64,000 nucleotides of DNA from Altericroceibacterium spongiae. GTDB lineage: Bacteria > Pseudomonadota > Alphaproteobacteria > Sphingomonadales > Sphingomonadaceae. Shown here in pieces: positions 1 to 9,123 of the stretch. The notes under the pieces were generated by a model. That model worked only from the letters and a program-made list of their open reading frames with translations. It made no database searches and was not told where the DNA came from. The position numbers were made by a program, and so were the translations under genes. Every line of letters begins with the position of its first letter. Within the stretch, counting starts at the first letter, position 1. Location of the stretch: positions 1 through 64,000 of the forward strand of contig NZ_RAPF01000007.1 of NCBI RefSeq assembly GCF_003610805.1, given 5' to 3'.

Positions 1-51
1 GCTCAACCGGTCCAGGTGCTCCGTCAGAGAAAACAGGCTGCGTGGCTGCAT
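1..51 (-). CDS. IS5-family transposase, N-terminal fragment cut by window edge
   Basis: Reading leftward from an ATG at 51-49 gives 17 codons, MQPRSLFSLTEHLDRLS, before the window ends. This aligns closely with the N-terminus of the complete transposase at 275-1357 (MVDPKSLFSLSDRLEALS). It therefore looks like the start of a second, related but not identical IS5-family transposase in the same orientation. The upstream stretch 52-125 ends in an IS-terminus-like sequence, as expected for the right end of that element. Whether the rest of the gene is intact cannot be seen. Confidence 0.7.
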   Translation of the reverse strand, partial: MQPRSLFSLTEHLDRLS

Positions 52-106
52 CGAAACTCTCCATCCAATGCCTCCACAGAATCACAATCCGCTACTCAAA
101 GCGAGG

Positions 107-144
107 GGTTATTGCCGGTGTCCAGCTGGACACCCGCAATAACC
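107..144. repeat. Abutting IS ends forming a 38-bp near-palindrome
   Basis: GGTTATTGC at 107 is mirrored by GCAATAACC ending at 144 around a central GTCCAGCTGGAC, with a single mispaired position. The right arm (from about 124) matches the terminal inverted repeat found again at 1413-1434. The left arm is the mirror image and follows the truncated transposase start at 1-51. The simplest reading is the right end of one IS5-type element directly abutting the left end of the next. Confidence 0.65.
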
Positions 145-274
145 ATGGTTTCGCTGTCACTTTTATGAAGGGCGACGACCTTGCAAGCAGATCGGCTATC
201 TGAGCGCCTGATTGGCGGCGCCTGTCGGTTAGGTTCTGGTCATTTCCTGCCTCGCCCGTAGGTTCCGGGCGTAC

Positions 275-1357
275 TTATCCTGTGGCGGCCCGACGCTCAT
301 GGAAGATCAGGCGGTTGAAGTTGTAGGCCAGGTTGCAAAGGGTCAGTTTCGCCTCAGCGCGGGCCAGGCCGATGGTGCGGATGAACAGGTTGAACCGGTT
401 CTTCTGATGCGCGAAGACATGTTCGACATGGGCCCGGATCGAGGATTTGGCGGCATTGGCCCGCGCGGTTGCCCTCGACATCGGCTTGCCCATGGGTTTG
501 CGCCGATGAATGCGGGACGTGAGCATCTGATCCGACAACCACTTCTCGTTGCGCCTGGATCGATAGGCACTGTCAGCCCAGACCTCGGAACTGGTATTGT
601 CCGTGCTGACGACCTGCCGGAGAAGGCGCCCGTCCGCCGCTGACGCCGAAGTCACCGCCATGCCTCGGATGAAGCCGAAGCGTCGGTCGATGCTAATGTG
701 GGATTTGTAGCCGAAGACCGGCAGGGCGATCATGGGGAGCGGCGTTCCATCCGCCCGATACCGGACTTTCCCGCCAACCTTGAGGGTCCAGCGGGCGTCG
801 GTATCTTTCTGTGCTGCCTTGTTCGGCTCGTCCGGCCAGATATCCTTGGCGCTCTTGCCCGACTTGATCGCTTCGCGTTCGCCCTCGGTGTTCCGCTGTC
901 TTGGCGCAGGCACCAGCGAGGCGTCCACGATCTGCCCCGACATCGGAATATAGCCCTTCTTCTGGAGTTGCCAGTCAAAGGCCTTCATCACCCGCTTGAG
1001 CGTTCCCGTCTCGGTCAGGCGATTGCGAAAATGCCGGATCGTGTTCTCGTCCGGCGTCCGGTCCCCAAGCGACAGCCCCAGAAACCGCAGCCAACTCAGC
1101 CGATCGCGGATCATGAACTCCATCCGAGCGTCTGACAGATTATGCTGCGCCTGCAGGATCAGAGCCTTGAACATCATCACCGGATCGAATGGTGGACGCC
1201 CGCCTTTGGCTCCATCGCCATAGCCAAGGCCTTCGACCAGCCACGCCTGGAAATACTCGAAATCCACAGTCTTCTGCAAAACCTCGAGCGGATCGCCCTC
1301 CTTACTCAATGCTTCAAGGCGATCGCTCAAACTGAACAGGGACTTGGGATCCACCAC
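275..1357 (-). CDS. IS5-family DDE transposase
   Basis: This 360-residue protein catalyses cut-and-paste movement of its IS. The N-terminal dimerisation/DNA-binding region (about 45-125) includes GRPPFDPVMMFKALIL and the TPDENTIRHFRNRL motif typical of IS5 transposases. The catalytic core shows Asp145 (VDAS), Asp262 (WADSAYRS) and Glu312 (HVEHVFAHQK), a plausible DDE triad with the Y-R-E-K type C-terminal signature. The frame is intact and full length, so the copy may be active. It lies directly downstream of an A+T-rich TonB receptor gene, which suggests a role in local rearrangement; that is inference. Confidence 0.93.
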   Translation of the reverse strand: MVDPKSLFSLSDRLEALSKEGDPLEVLQKTVDFEYFQAWLVEGLGYGDGAKGGRPPFDPVMMFKALILQAQHNLSDARMEFMIRDRLSWLRFLGLSLGDRTPDENTIRHFRNRLTETGTLKRVMKAFDWQLQKKGYIPMSGQIVDASLVPAPRQRNTEGEREAIKSGKSAKDIWPDEPNKAAQKDTDARWTLKVGGKVRYRADGTPLPMIALPVFGYKSHISIDRRFGFIRGMAVTSASAADGRLLRQVVSTDNTSSEVWADSAYRSRRNEKWLSDQMLTSRIHRRKPMGKPMSRATARANAAKSSIRAHVEHVFAHQKNRFNLFIRTIGLARAEAKLTLCNLAYNFNRLIFHERRAATG

Positions 1358-1412
1358 GGCTCTCCATCATCGCGCCCGATCAGTGAATCACCATAGCCCC
1401 CTAAACGCTACC

Positions 1413-1434
1413 GGTTTTTGCGGGTCTCCAGCTT
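1413..1434. repeat. Right terminal inverted repeat of the IS5-family element
   Basis: GGTTTTTGCGGGTCTCCAGC and the following bases are the inverted counterpart of the left end at about 124-144, with about three differences. The repeat lies 55 bp upstream of the transposase start, as expected for the promoter-side end. Confidence 0.65.
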
Positions 1435-1539
1435 GAACAACCAACCCGCAGACGATCCACTTATCAAACGTCAAAGGCTGTTCAGACAAACCGAGCCACT
1501 TCTCAAGGAAGACTGTCTCATATCTGGAATACCATTGAG

Positions 1540-1563
1540 AAAAGCGCGAGTCGAAGTTCGCGC
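1540..1563 (-). terminator. Rho-independent terminator of the TonB receptor gene
   Basis: On the minus strand GCGCGA (1563-1558) pairs with TCGCGC (1549-1544) across an 8-base loop. It is followed by CTTTTCTC. It lies 20 bp past the stop of the receptor gene at 1584. Confidence 0.6.
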
Positions 1564-1583
1564 CTTTCTGTGTTTAAAGAAAA

Positions 1584-4500
1584 TTAAAAGTTCAAACGAA
1601 CACCACCATAGTAGCGGCGCCCAAATATATCATACACATCAGCTGCAGTATTAGCTCCAGTAACATTAAAAGTAGTTCCGCTAGGGATTAATGGAGCGTT
1701 ATTATCCAACAGATTATCAATTCCAAAATAAATCTGGAACCCCTCTATAAATTCATAGCTCACTTGAGTATCCAAATAAAATTGTGAGGATACCCCAATG
1801 CACTTTGGATTCGCTCCCAATGAACTACACAATTGATCATCTTCATAAGAACGGCCGATAAATGTACCAGTCATACTCCAACGGAAGTCATCGTTGGAAT
1901 AGACGCCTTTAGTAGTGAAACGATCCTTAGCAGTACCGATTTCCCCAGCCGACCGATCAACATCTTCACCACCTTGGATAGGATAGTAATCATTCTTAAA
2001 CACATGGGTGTATGAACCACTAAGCGTGAGCTGATCACCACTAGTGATACCGACCGGCATCTGATAATTCAGTGTAAAATCGATACCGTCTGTTTTCATT
2101 TGGGCTGCATTCACATCAAGCGCATTAATATACTCGATCGATCCGGCACTGTTAGTCGCCGTTGCACTTGGACGGCGTATAATTAGGTCACAAAAATTAG
2201 AAGTGCCCTGACCATAACACTGGTCCAGAATAAACTGACGCGGAAAAGATGCTATAACATCGTCAATTTTGATATTATAATAATCAATTGTAAGCGTCAG
2301 ATTACGCAGTGCATATATAGAACGTGGATTAACAACAGCACCAATTGTCCAGGAATCAGCTGTCTCCTCGTGCAAATCAGGATTGCCACCGTTAAAGCCA
2401 CTAATCCCCTGCAGATCTGATTGACTAGCTACAAACGAACCATTTTGAGCAATGTTTTCACTAACACCAGCTGCTGCACGGCAATTATCTCCAATTGCAC
2501 CGCCGCCACTAGCACCCACTCCTACACATGGATCAGTAAGTCCCGAAGGAAATGTTTGCGACATGCCTGCATATAGTTCGCCAATATTCGGCGCACGAAC
2601 AGCACGTGCAAAGGTTCCGCGGAAACGCAAATCATCGATCGGCTGCCAAGTGCCTGTTACGTTGTAGCTCGTAGTGGTTCCTACTGTGGAATAATCTGCA
2701 ACGCGCACGGCACCACCAACTTCCAGCAACTTAAAAAAGGGCTGATCAGCTATAATCGGGACACGCAGCTCCATATAACCTTCAAGCACATCGAACGAAC
2801 CGCTTGTATCAGGTAACAAGTTGCCTGCATTCAAACCCTGATTTGTCAGAGCATCCCAGTCTTCATTGGAGGATTCTTTACGGTACTCTACCCCGGTCGC
2901 CAAACCCACAGAACCAGCTGGCAAATCAAACAATGAGCCAGAAACATTTGCCTGAAGGACTTGTTGTTCCAGTTTTGTCTGCAAGGAACTTGGTGCCTGA
3001 ATATAAGCCACAGCATCGTCAGAGATATTTCCCGCACCGAATATATTGGCAGGCACGCATCCGTTAGCGCGCGCCTCAGCGTTAATGCAAACCATGTCAT
3101 CGGTTGCGCCATCACCATCTACATCGTTAACATCCTGCATTACCGCGAGAGCGTTGCGGAAATTGGCAACATTAACTTGGCCACTTGATCTTTGGCTTTC
3201 ATCCACACGGCCATAATTGTAACTGGCATCCCAATGAAATCTGTCGTCTAGAATCTCTCCTTCGAAACCAACCACAAAACGGTAGAAGTCGCGATCGGTA
3301 GAACCTGTGCGGTTACCAAATTCTAGCAAGCGCCGAGCAAAGCCAATATCACGTAGACCATCTCCATCCGTATCCGTAGCCGCTGCGGCTATTGCAGAGG
3401 GAACCAGAGGATTCGATACAATCGAAGCCACACCATTTTGAACAACATAATTTTCAATCGGCATCACACCACTGTCAGGATAAACACCTGTTGAACCATC
3501 ACTCGATAGAGCAAATGGTTCGATAATGCGAGATGAAGTCGTCTTGTTGTACGTTCCTTCAAAAATGAAACTCAAATTGTCGTTGAGCTCATAATTGCCG
3601 CGAGTAGCGAAGAGATAACGCTTAACCGGGACAGCTAAGGTACGATAGTTTTGTCGGTTGAAGCCATTGGGCCCAACCCCATCGGTCCCACAGCTATCGC
3701 CATTTGTTGTAAAGCAATCTTGAAGGTTGCCATCTGGGCTATAGGTGAATTGTGTATCGCCACCGTCGACAATAAAGCGACCTTGAGTTGGATAGGACGA
3801 ATAATATGGTGTGTATTCGGTATAGAGATCACTGATATTGCCGTTCAAACGTCCCAGGCTAAACGCATCCGTCTGCGTTCCCTTACGATCCCTTGAAAGA
3901 AGACCATCTTCCTTCGAATAGCCGAAGTGAACCATGATGTTGCCGGAATTATCCGCGAAGTTCGACCCGACAGTTACGTTAGCCTGATAGCGATCAGAGT
4001 CACCCTCTTCGGTCGCCCCATACTGAGCATTGGCGGTGATACCTTCGAAGTTCTTTTTGTAGACGATGTTCACTACACCCGCGACAGCATCGGAACCATA
4101 AAGCGAAGATGCACCACCAGTCAGGACATCAATGCGATCAATGAATTGCGTAGGCATTACATTGAGATCGACAGTCTGTGAGCCCGGCACACTGGCAACC
4201 ACGCGGCGACCATCAATAAGCACAAGCGTGCGATTTGAACCAAGATCGCGCAAGTCGATCGATGTTACGCCGGTACCACTGGTTAGAAATGCGGAATTCG
4301 TACGGCTAAGAGCAGGAGTGCCAAACACAGGATTTTCAAGAAGAGTTTCCTGAACATTTACTGATCCAGCATCTGCTAGCGTTTCACCGGTAAGTACCTG
4401 CAACGGAGCTTCTGATGTGATTGTAGAAGACGCGATGCGCGATCCAGTCACAATGATTAAACCTTCATCAGAACCGGTGGAGTCAGTAGCGAGCTCTCTA

Positions 4501-4649
4501 TCCGAAAGACATTGACCAGATTCATCTTGCTTGCACTGATCAACGTCACTTTGTGAACTCTGCGCAAAAACGGGTGTGGCTATTAACGCAACACCCAAGG
4601 CAAGTGAGGCAGCCCCCGAACGCAGCGCAATGTTTTTGGAATAGGTCAA
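1584..4649 (-). CDS. TonB-dependent outer-membrane receptor
   Basis: The protein has 1021 residues: a signal peptide ending near ATPVFAQ, a plug domain (about 65-200, with VTGSRI, LIDGRRV and the GGASSLYGSDAVAGVVNI segment), and a long beta-barrel ending in YYGGVRLNF, whose terminal Phe is the BAM signal. It would import a bulky substrate such as a siderophore, glycan fragment or peptide using TonB-ExbBD energy; nothing here shows which. No TonB box is obvious, though LIIVTGSRI resembles the usual N-terminal segment. The start appears to be TTG, preceded by GGGGGA at a good distance. Codon use is visibly more A+T-rich than its neighbours, and an IS sits just downstream, so acquisition by transfer is likely. 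Confidence 0.93.
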   Translation of the reverse strand: MTYSKNIALRSGAASLALGVALIATPVFAQSSQSDVDQCKQDESGQCLSDRELATDSTGSDEGLIIVTGSRIASSTITSEAPLQVLTGETLADAGSVNVQETLLENPVFGTPALSRTNSAFLTSGTGVTSIDLRDLGSNRTLVLIDGRRVVASVPGSQTVDLNVMPTQFIDRIDVLTGGASSLYGSDAVAGVVNIVYKKNFEGITANAQYGATEEGDSDRYQANVTVGSNFADNSGNIMVHFGYSKEDGLLSRDRKGTQTDAFSLGRLNGNISDLYTEYTPYYSSYPTQGRFIVDGGDTQFTYSPDGNLQDCFTTNGDSCGTDGVGPNGFNRQNYRTLAVPVKRYLFATRGNYELNDNLSFIFEGTYNKTTSSRIIEPFALSSDGSTGVYPDSGVMPIENYVVQNGVASIVSNPLVPSAIAAAATDTDGDGLRDIGFARRLLEFGNRTGSTDRDFYRFVVGFEGEILDDRFHWDASYNYGRVDESQRSSGQVNVANFRNALAVMQDVNDVDGDGATDDMVCINAEARANGCVPANIFGAGNISDDAVAYIQAPSSLQTKLEQQVLQANVSGSLFDLPAGSVGLATGVEYRKESSNEDWDALTNQGLNAGNLLPDTSGSFDVLEGYMELRVPIIADQPFFKLLEVGGAVRVADYSTVGTTTSYNVTGTWQPIDDLRFRGTFARAVRAPNIGELYAGMSQTFPSGLTDPCVGVGASGGGAIGDNCRAAAGVSENIAQNGSFVASQSDLQGISGFNGGNPDLHEETADSWTIGAVVNPRSIYALRNLTLTIDYYNIKIDDVIASFPRQFILDQCYGQGTSNFCDLIIRRPSATATNSAGSIEYINALDVNAAQMKTDGIDFTLNYQMPVGITSGDQLTLSGSYTHVFKNDYYPIQGGEDVDRSAGEIGTAKDRFTTKGVYSNDDFRWSMTGTFIGRSYEDDQLCSSLGANPKCIGVSSQFYLDTQVSYEFIEGFQIYFGIDNLLDNNAPLIPSGTTFNVTGANTAADVYDIFGRRYYGGVRLNF

Positions 4650-5028
4650 AATTCAGTCCCCCTAAAGCCGAAGACCCACCATCTAAAAATGGCAGGACCG
4701 TTCTTAATTATCCGGATGGTCAACTTTCCGGAAAAGGTCGCATCAGCAAATGATAGGGCACAACCAAATTTATTCCGGCGCGCTGGTAAAGTAGCTGTTT
4801 CATTGCAGCACTCATTCGCCCCGAGACTGTGGCATTTAAGACACAAAGGCGAAATTAGTCAAAAATCAAAAGCCTGTGAAAAATAACAACTTTATTTCAA
4901 CTTACACAAGTGAAAGTAATTTTTTGTTGCTAAAATGGTACTATTGTACCATGGGCGCACCGTGTTGAAACTACTCCGCTCAACATTCCAATAAAACGCC
5001 TCGAAACACTTTGTAACAAAGGCAGTGC
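4650..5028. promoter_or_regulatory. A+T-rich 379-bp upstream region of the TonB receptor
   Basis: There is no convincing gene here; short frames overlap on both strands with no recognisable sequence. The stretch must carry the promoter of the receptor gene. It contains TTGACC on the minus strand at about 4724-4719 and one clear inverted repeat (4936-4951). A+T content is highest at 4850-4945 (several A and T runs), which fits regulatory DNA or a transferred segment. Confidence 0.4.
4936..4951. repeat. Perfect inverted repeat TGGTAC-N4-GTACCA, possible operator
   Basis: TGGTAC (4936-4941) and GTACCA (4946-4951) flank TATT. It lies 285 bp upstream of the receptor start and 77 bp downstream of the M23 peptidase stop. 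A small symmetrical site like this could be a repressor operator; no regulator is identified nearby. Confidence 0.35.
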
Positions 5029-5988
5029 TTACATCGATGGTAAAAACAGGAGCGGATCGAGGCGCGCATCGCGCCATTTGATGCTCCAGTGCAGGTGCGG
5101 TCCGGTTGCGCGGCCTGATGAACCGATTCGACCGATCATCTGCCCCTGCTTGACCTTCTGGCCATCTCTCACGTCGATTTCCGACAAATGCAGAAACGCA
5201 CTGTTCAAGCCCATACCGTGATCAATCATCAACAAATTGCCTTCGAGGCTGAAGGGCTTTTCGGCAGCGAGAACCACTACGCCATCCGCCGGAGCGACGA
5301 TGGGCGTGCCGCTTTCGCCCGTAGCTATATCGAGCCCAGTATGGTAGCTTCCTGGTTCGCCCCGATAGATACGCTGGGAGCCAAAACGCCCTGAAATCCG
5401 GCCTTTGACCGGCCAGATGAAGCTTTGAGTCCAACCATCACTCTTTGCCAGAACCGCTCGCGCTGCGTAAATCTTTTCAAGTTCCGGCCGCCGCCGTTTC
5501 ATAAATGAGGCGCTTGGACCACCGGAATGCTTGGCAACATTCACATGCTCGATATTCCATTTGCGTGGCGCAATCTCGAGAGGGCTCTCCACTGTCTGAC
5601 CATCGCGCAATGTTGCAACCAGCATAGCGCTGGCGCCTGCATCACGATCAAATGCAGCGAAGAACGCCCCATCGTTGCTCAATATCAGGTCCTGATCGTC
5701 CAGCTTTGCCGAAACAGTACCAGCCGGAACCTGGCCTCGAATCCAGCCACCCTGTGTCAGTTCACCCGTATAAACAAAAGTTGTCGGCCCCGCGGGTTCA
5801 GGAGGTGGCGGGGGAGGCGCGGTGGGCGTCGGGCTCGGGACGGGAGTCGGTAAAGGCTGCACGACTTCCACATTATCATTATCGCTGCCCTCACTGGCCG
5901 GAACCACGGCGCAAGAAGCCAATGCCAGCATTCCGTAGCCGACGAGACCATATCCCGCAGCACGACACAGCGAAAGCAATCGCATCAA
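5029..5988 (-). CDS. M23-family (LytM) peptidase, probable lipoprotein
   Basis: This is a predicted cell-envelope endopeptidase, or activator, acting on peptidoglycan cross-links. The N-terminus has a hydrophobic segment and a lipobox (LASC, Cys26), followed by a long Pro/Thr-rich linker (about 44-68). The C-terminal M23 domain (about 190-319) carries the zinc ligands His216 and Asp220 (HTGLD) and the HLH motif with His298 and His300. His267 is also conserved, so the site looks intact and catalytic. The start overlaps the stop of the upstream DUF2093 gene by four bases (ATGA), which implies co-translation. Substrate specificity cannot be read. Confidence 0.9.
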   Translation of the reverse strand: MMRLLSLCRAAGYGLVGYGMLALASCAVVPASEGSDNDNVEVVQPLPTPVPSPTPTAPPPPPPEPAGPTTFVYTGELTQGGWIRGQVPAGTVSAKLDDQDLILSNDGAFFAAFDRDAGASAMLVATLRDGQTVESPLEIAPRKWNIEHVNVAKHSGGPSASFMKRRRPELEKIYAARAVLAKSDGWTQSFIWPVKGRISGRFGSQRIYRGEPGSYHTGLDIATGESGTPIVAPADGVVVLAAEKPFSLEGNLLMIDHGMGLNSAFLHLSEIDVRDGQKVKQGQMIGRIGSSGRATGPHLHWSIKWRDARLDPLLFLPSM

Positions 5989-6200
5989 GCTTCGCCGAGA
6001 ATACGCCGCGTCGCAATCTGCGCGCTGGCATAGGGTTCCTGTTTTTCAACGCTCCAATAGCGTAATTCTTCAAGCGGTATCGCCTCACCCGTCACAGCAC
6101 AGGTGACGAAATCGCCAGATTTGACAACACGAAAGCCGCTTGGGCCATAAATGAGGGTTGCGGCACGCTGGCCGCCAGAAGACATCAACATTCTTTCCAT
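5985..6200 (-). CDS. DUF2093 small protein
   Basis: A 71-residue soluble protein with the DUF2093 pattern (ATLIYGPSGFRVVKSGDFV, then CAVTGEAIPLEELRYWSVE). Its function is unknown. In alphaproteobacteria it is commonly found beside xseA, and here xseA lies 38 bp upstream on the same strand. Its stop overlaps the start of the M23 peptidase, so xseA, this gene and the peptidase probably form one transcript. The start could also be Met4 or Met6; the first ATG is used because no better ribosome binding site is seen. Confidence 0.8.
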   Translation of the reverse strand: MERMLMSSGGQRAATLIYGPSGFRVVKSGDFVTCAVTGEAIPLEELRYWSVEKQEPYASAQIATRRILGEA

Positions 6201-6238
6201 TTATGCTCTGAGGCGCGAAGGGGCAAGAACCGAACCAT

Positions 6239-7768
6239 TCAGAACAGGTCACCCTGCTCGGGAGGCGAGGCAGACGGTGCGCGCGCAGGCTTGCGGACCG
6301 AAGCTGAGCCGGTGGCAACCTCCATTTCCGCATCATGGAATTTAAGCCTCAAGAGGGTTTCCCTGACTGCCTGAGCCTGCGATGTGATTGTCTGACCGTC
6401 AACTGACAAAACGCGTGCAAAACCGCGCTCCAGAGGTTTTTCCGGGTCAAGTTGCGGAAGCACTCGGGCGAAACTGTCAAGCCGGCCACGTGACCGTTCA
6501 ATTCTTGCGCGGATCAGAGCAGGGCGTAAACCAGCCCCCGCACGATCAAGCCGGCCATTCCCGTGCTGAACCGCCTGCCTGAATCCCGTTCCTAAACGGC
6601 CACCCAATGCCTCCAGACGCAACCGCCCTTCCTGTACCGGACGCTCCAACATATGCACCGCTAGTCGCGCGGGATCACTCTGTAACTGGCTCCGCGCCTG
6701 CGCCGCTCTGTCAGCCAGCCCACGCCTCAACCGTTCGCCCAGATCGTCAAGCCGCTGGACTGGTTGCTGCAGAAGAGATTCGGGTTTCGGCAAACGTCCT
6801 GCACGCGCCTCCAGTCGCTCACGCCCGAGATCAACCGGACGAAGTGCACATTTTTTCTGCCGCAAAGCGAATTCACCGATGGTGGCAGCCAGATCGCGCA
6901 GCACCGGTACAGCAATTTCGGCTGCAGCCGTCGGCGTCGGCGCACGCTGGTCAGCAACGAAGTCAGCCAGTGTCGTATCGGTTTCGTGTCCAACAGCGCT
7001 GATCACCGGTATAGAAGATTCAGCGATGGCCCGTATGACGATCTCTTCATTGAAACTCCAGAGATCCTCGATCGAGCCGCCGCCTCGCGCCACAATCAGC
7101 AAATCGGGTCTGGGAATCTTACCGTCTTCAGGCAGAGCGCCGAAACCTCTGACAGCCTCTGCCACCTGTTCTGCCGCCCCCTGCCCCTGCACCATGACCG
7201 GCCAGACCAGCACATGGCTTGGGAAGCGATCTGCAAGGCGATGAAGAATATCACGTATCACGGCCCCGGTTGGCGAGGTCACCACGCCGATCACCTGCGG
7301 AATGAAAGGAAGTCGACGCTTCCGTTCCGCTGCAAAGAGCCCTTCGGCTTCCAGCCGTTTGCGGGTCTTTTCAAGTAGAGCGAGTAACGCGCCTTCGCCG
7401 GCAATCTCCATCTGATCAATGACGATCTGATATTTGGAACGTCCGGGATAGGTGGTGAGCTTACCACTGGCGACAACTTCTATCCCGTCTTCAGGAAGAA
7501 AAGAAAGGCGTTGCGTGCTACCGCGCCACATTACGCCATCAATCACTGCTTTTTCATCTTTTAGTGCGCAATAGAGATGGCCGGAAGCGGCACGCTTCAC
7601 ACCGGAAAGCTCCCCCCGCAACTTCACATGTCCAAAACGATCCTCCACTGTTCGCTTCAGCAGACCGGAAATTTCGGTGATGGAAAGCGGTGCAGCGTTG
7701 TCGCCGTGCGAACCCTTGGCTACCAGCCCACCAGAAGACCTATTATCATCGAAGGGAAAGCCGGGCAT
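6239..7768 (-). CDS. xseA: Exodeoxyribonuclease VII large subunit
   Basis: Large subunit of ExoVII, which degrades single-stranded DNA to oligonucleotides together with XseB (not in this window). The 509-residue protein has the N-terminal OB-fold (about 25-125: [30 protein letters not shown]) and the catalytic region with [29 protein letters not shown] and the [20 protein letters not shown] motif. A long charged, coiled-coil-like segment and a C-terminal beta region follow. The ATG at 7768-7766 is preferred because AAGGA precedes it. A longer frame upstream is unlike the family. This start codon shares two bases with the divergent purD start. Confidence 0.95.
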   Translation of the reverse strand: MPGFPFDDNRSSGGLVAKGSHGDNAAPLSITEISGLLKRTVEDRFGHVKLRGELSGVKRAASGHLYCALKDEKAVIDGVMWRGSTQRLSFLPEDGIEVVASGKLTTYPGRSKYQIVIDQMEIAGEGALLALLEKTRKRLEAEGLFAAERKRRLPFIPQVIGVVTSPTGAVIRDILHRLADRFPSHVLVWPVMVQGQGAAEQVAEAVRGFGALPEDGKIPRPDLLIVARGGGSIEDLWSFNEEIVIRAIAESSIPVISAVGHETDTTLADFVADQRAPTPTAAAEIAVPVLRDLAATIGEFALRQKKCALRPVDLGRERLEARAGRLPKPESLLQQPVQRLDDLGERLRRGLADRAAQARSQLQSDPARLAVHMLERPVQEGRLRLEALGGRLGTGFRQAVQHGNGRLDRAGAGLRPALIRARIERSRGRLDSFARVLPQLDPEKPLERGFARVLSVDGQTITSQAQAVRETLLRLKFHDAEMEVATGSASVRKPARAPSASPPEQGDLF

Positions 7769-9056
7769 GAATATCCTTTTGCTGGGTTCAGGTGGACGCG
7801 AACATGCACTGGCATGGAAACTGGCGCAATCACGCGTAATTGCCAAGGAAGGCCGTACGCTTTTTGCCGCTCCGGGCAATCCGGGGATCGCTAACCATGC
7901 CGAACTGGTCGCGCTTGATGTCACAGATCATGCGCAAGTTGCACATTTTTGCAATGAGAAGTCTGTGGGTCTGGTGGTGATCGGGCCCGAAGCACCTCTG
8001 GTGGATGGACTCGCAGACTCGCTACGTGCCGAAGGTATCGCTGTATTCGGACCGTCGCGCGCGGCAGCGCAACTTGAGGGTTCCAAAGGCTTTACCAAGG
8101 ATTTGTGCGAGCGCGCCAACATACCGACTGCTGGCTATATTCGCACAACGAGTCTCGACGAAGCGATATCCGCACTCTCGCGCTTCTCTGCTCCATATGT
8201 GCTCAAGGCCGATGGTCTGGCAGCGGGCAAGGGGGTGGTAATCGCAGCCGATCGGGAAGAAGCCGAAGCAGCGTTGGAAGATATGTTCGGCGGTCGGTTC
8301 GGTGCGGCCGGTGCAGAAGTTGTGGTCGAGGAATTTCTCGAAGGAGAGGAAGCTAGTTTCTTCGCTCTAACCGATGGAGCTTCAGTCATGGCATTCGGGA
8401 CTGCACAGGATCACAAGCGGGTAGGCGAGGGTGATACCGGGCCGAATACAGGCGGGATGGGTGCTTACAGTCCAGCCCCGATCCTGACACCGGAGATCCG
8501 TGCACAGGTGATGCAGCGGATCATTGCTCCGACTGTGAAGACACTGGCCGACGAAGGCATGCCTTATTCTGGTGTACTCTACGCCGGGCTGATGCTGACA
8601 GAAGAAGGACCCAAGCTGATCGAGTATAATTGTCGCTTCGGTGATCCTGAATGCCAGGTGCTGATGATGCGATTTCAGGGCGATCTGGCCGATTATATGC
8701 TGGCATGCGCGGAAAGCCGCCTTGGCACGATGGAACGCGCAGATTTCGCCCGAGAAGTGGCGCTTACAGTTGTTATGGCCGCAAAAGGTTATCCCGATGC
8801 ACCCGAGAAAGGCGGCAGCATTTCAGGTATCGGGAAAGCCGAAGCAGAAGGGGCTAAAGTCTTTCATGCAGGTACGAAACGCGCGGAAAATGGCAATCTC
8901 ATCGCCAATGGAGGGCGTGTTCTAAACGTGACCTCAACCGGCGACAACACGGCCACAGCGCAACATAACGCGTACCAGGCAGTCGCAAAGATCGACTTCC
9001 CGAGTGGCTTATACCGCCGCGATATCGGCTGGCGGGAAATCGCCCGCAAAAAATAA
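7767..9056 (+). CDS. purD: Phosphoribosylamine--glycine ligase
   Basis: Catalyses the second step of de novo purine synthesis, joining glycine to phosphoribosylamine with ATP. The 429 residues match the family. The N-terminal fold starts [19 protein letters not shown]; the ATP-grasp domain has [22 protein letters not shown] and [12 protein letters not shown]. The C-terminal domain includes the GG(S)ISG turn typical of PurD. The start at 7767 follows GAAGGGAAAG and matches the usual N-terminus; a longer upstream frame reads into xseA and is not homologous. Transcription diverges from xseA with overlapping starts. Confidence 0.96.
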   Translation: MNILLLGSGGREHALAWKLAQSRVIAKEGRTLFAAPGNPGIANHAELVALDVTDHAQVAHFCNEKSVGLVVIGPEAPLVDGLADSLRAEGIAVFGPSRAAAQLEGSKGFTKDLCERANIPTAGYIRTTSLDEAISALSRFSAPYVLKADGLAAGKGVVIAADREEAEAALEDMFGGRFGAAGAEVVVEEFLEGEEASFFALTDGASVMAFGTAQDHKRVGEGDTGPNTGGMGAYSPAPILTPEIRAQVMQRIIAPTVKTLADEGMPYSGVLYAGLMLTEEGPKLIEYNCRFGDPECQVLMMRFQGDLADYMLACAESRLGTMERADFAREVALTVVMAAKGYPDAPEKGGSISGIGKAEAEGAKVFHAGTKRAENGNLIANGGRVLNVTSTGDNTATAQHNAYQAVAKIDFPSGLYRRDIGWREIARKK

Positions 9057-9074
9057 CTATTTCACGATGATCGT

Positions 9075-9113
9075 CACTGCGAGGGCACAGAACAATCTGC
9101 AACCCTCGCAGTG
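9075..9113. terminator. Hairpin between convergent purD and the sugar kinase gene
   Basis: CACTGCGAGGG (9075-9085) is perfectly complementary to CCCTCGCAGTG (9103-9113), an 11-bp stem with a 17-base loop. It sits in the 67-bp gap between two convergent genes. There is no T run on either side, so it may stop transcripts weakly or protect 3' ends. Confidence 0.5.
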
Positions 9114-9123
9114 GCAAAGCCTG

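Larger units (their letters stand above)
124..1434 (-). mobile_element. Complete IS5-family insertion sequence, about 1.3 kb
   Basis: The element holds one transposase gene (275-1357, minus) between imperfect terminal inverted repeats. Read inward, both ends share AGCTGGA, then C or G, then ACCCGCAA, then T or A, then AACC. Exact ends and target duplication cannot be fixed because the left end abuts another element. The 150-274 stretch inside the left end is non-coding, with nothing else recognisable. The length and single transposase fit the IS5 family. Confidence 0.75.

Noticed and set aside
299-643. Plus-strand open frames across the transposase gene
   Set aside because: Shadow frames of a G+C-rich gene; no homology to known proteins was seen.
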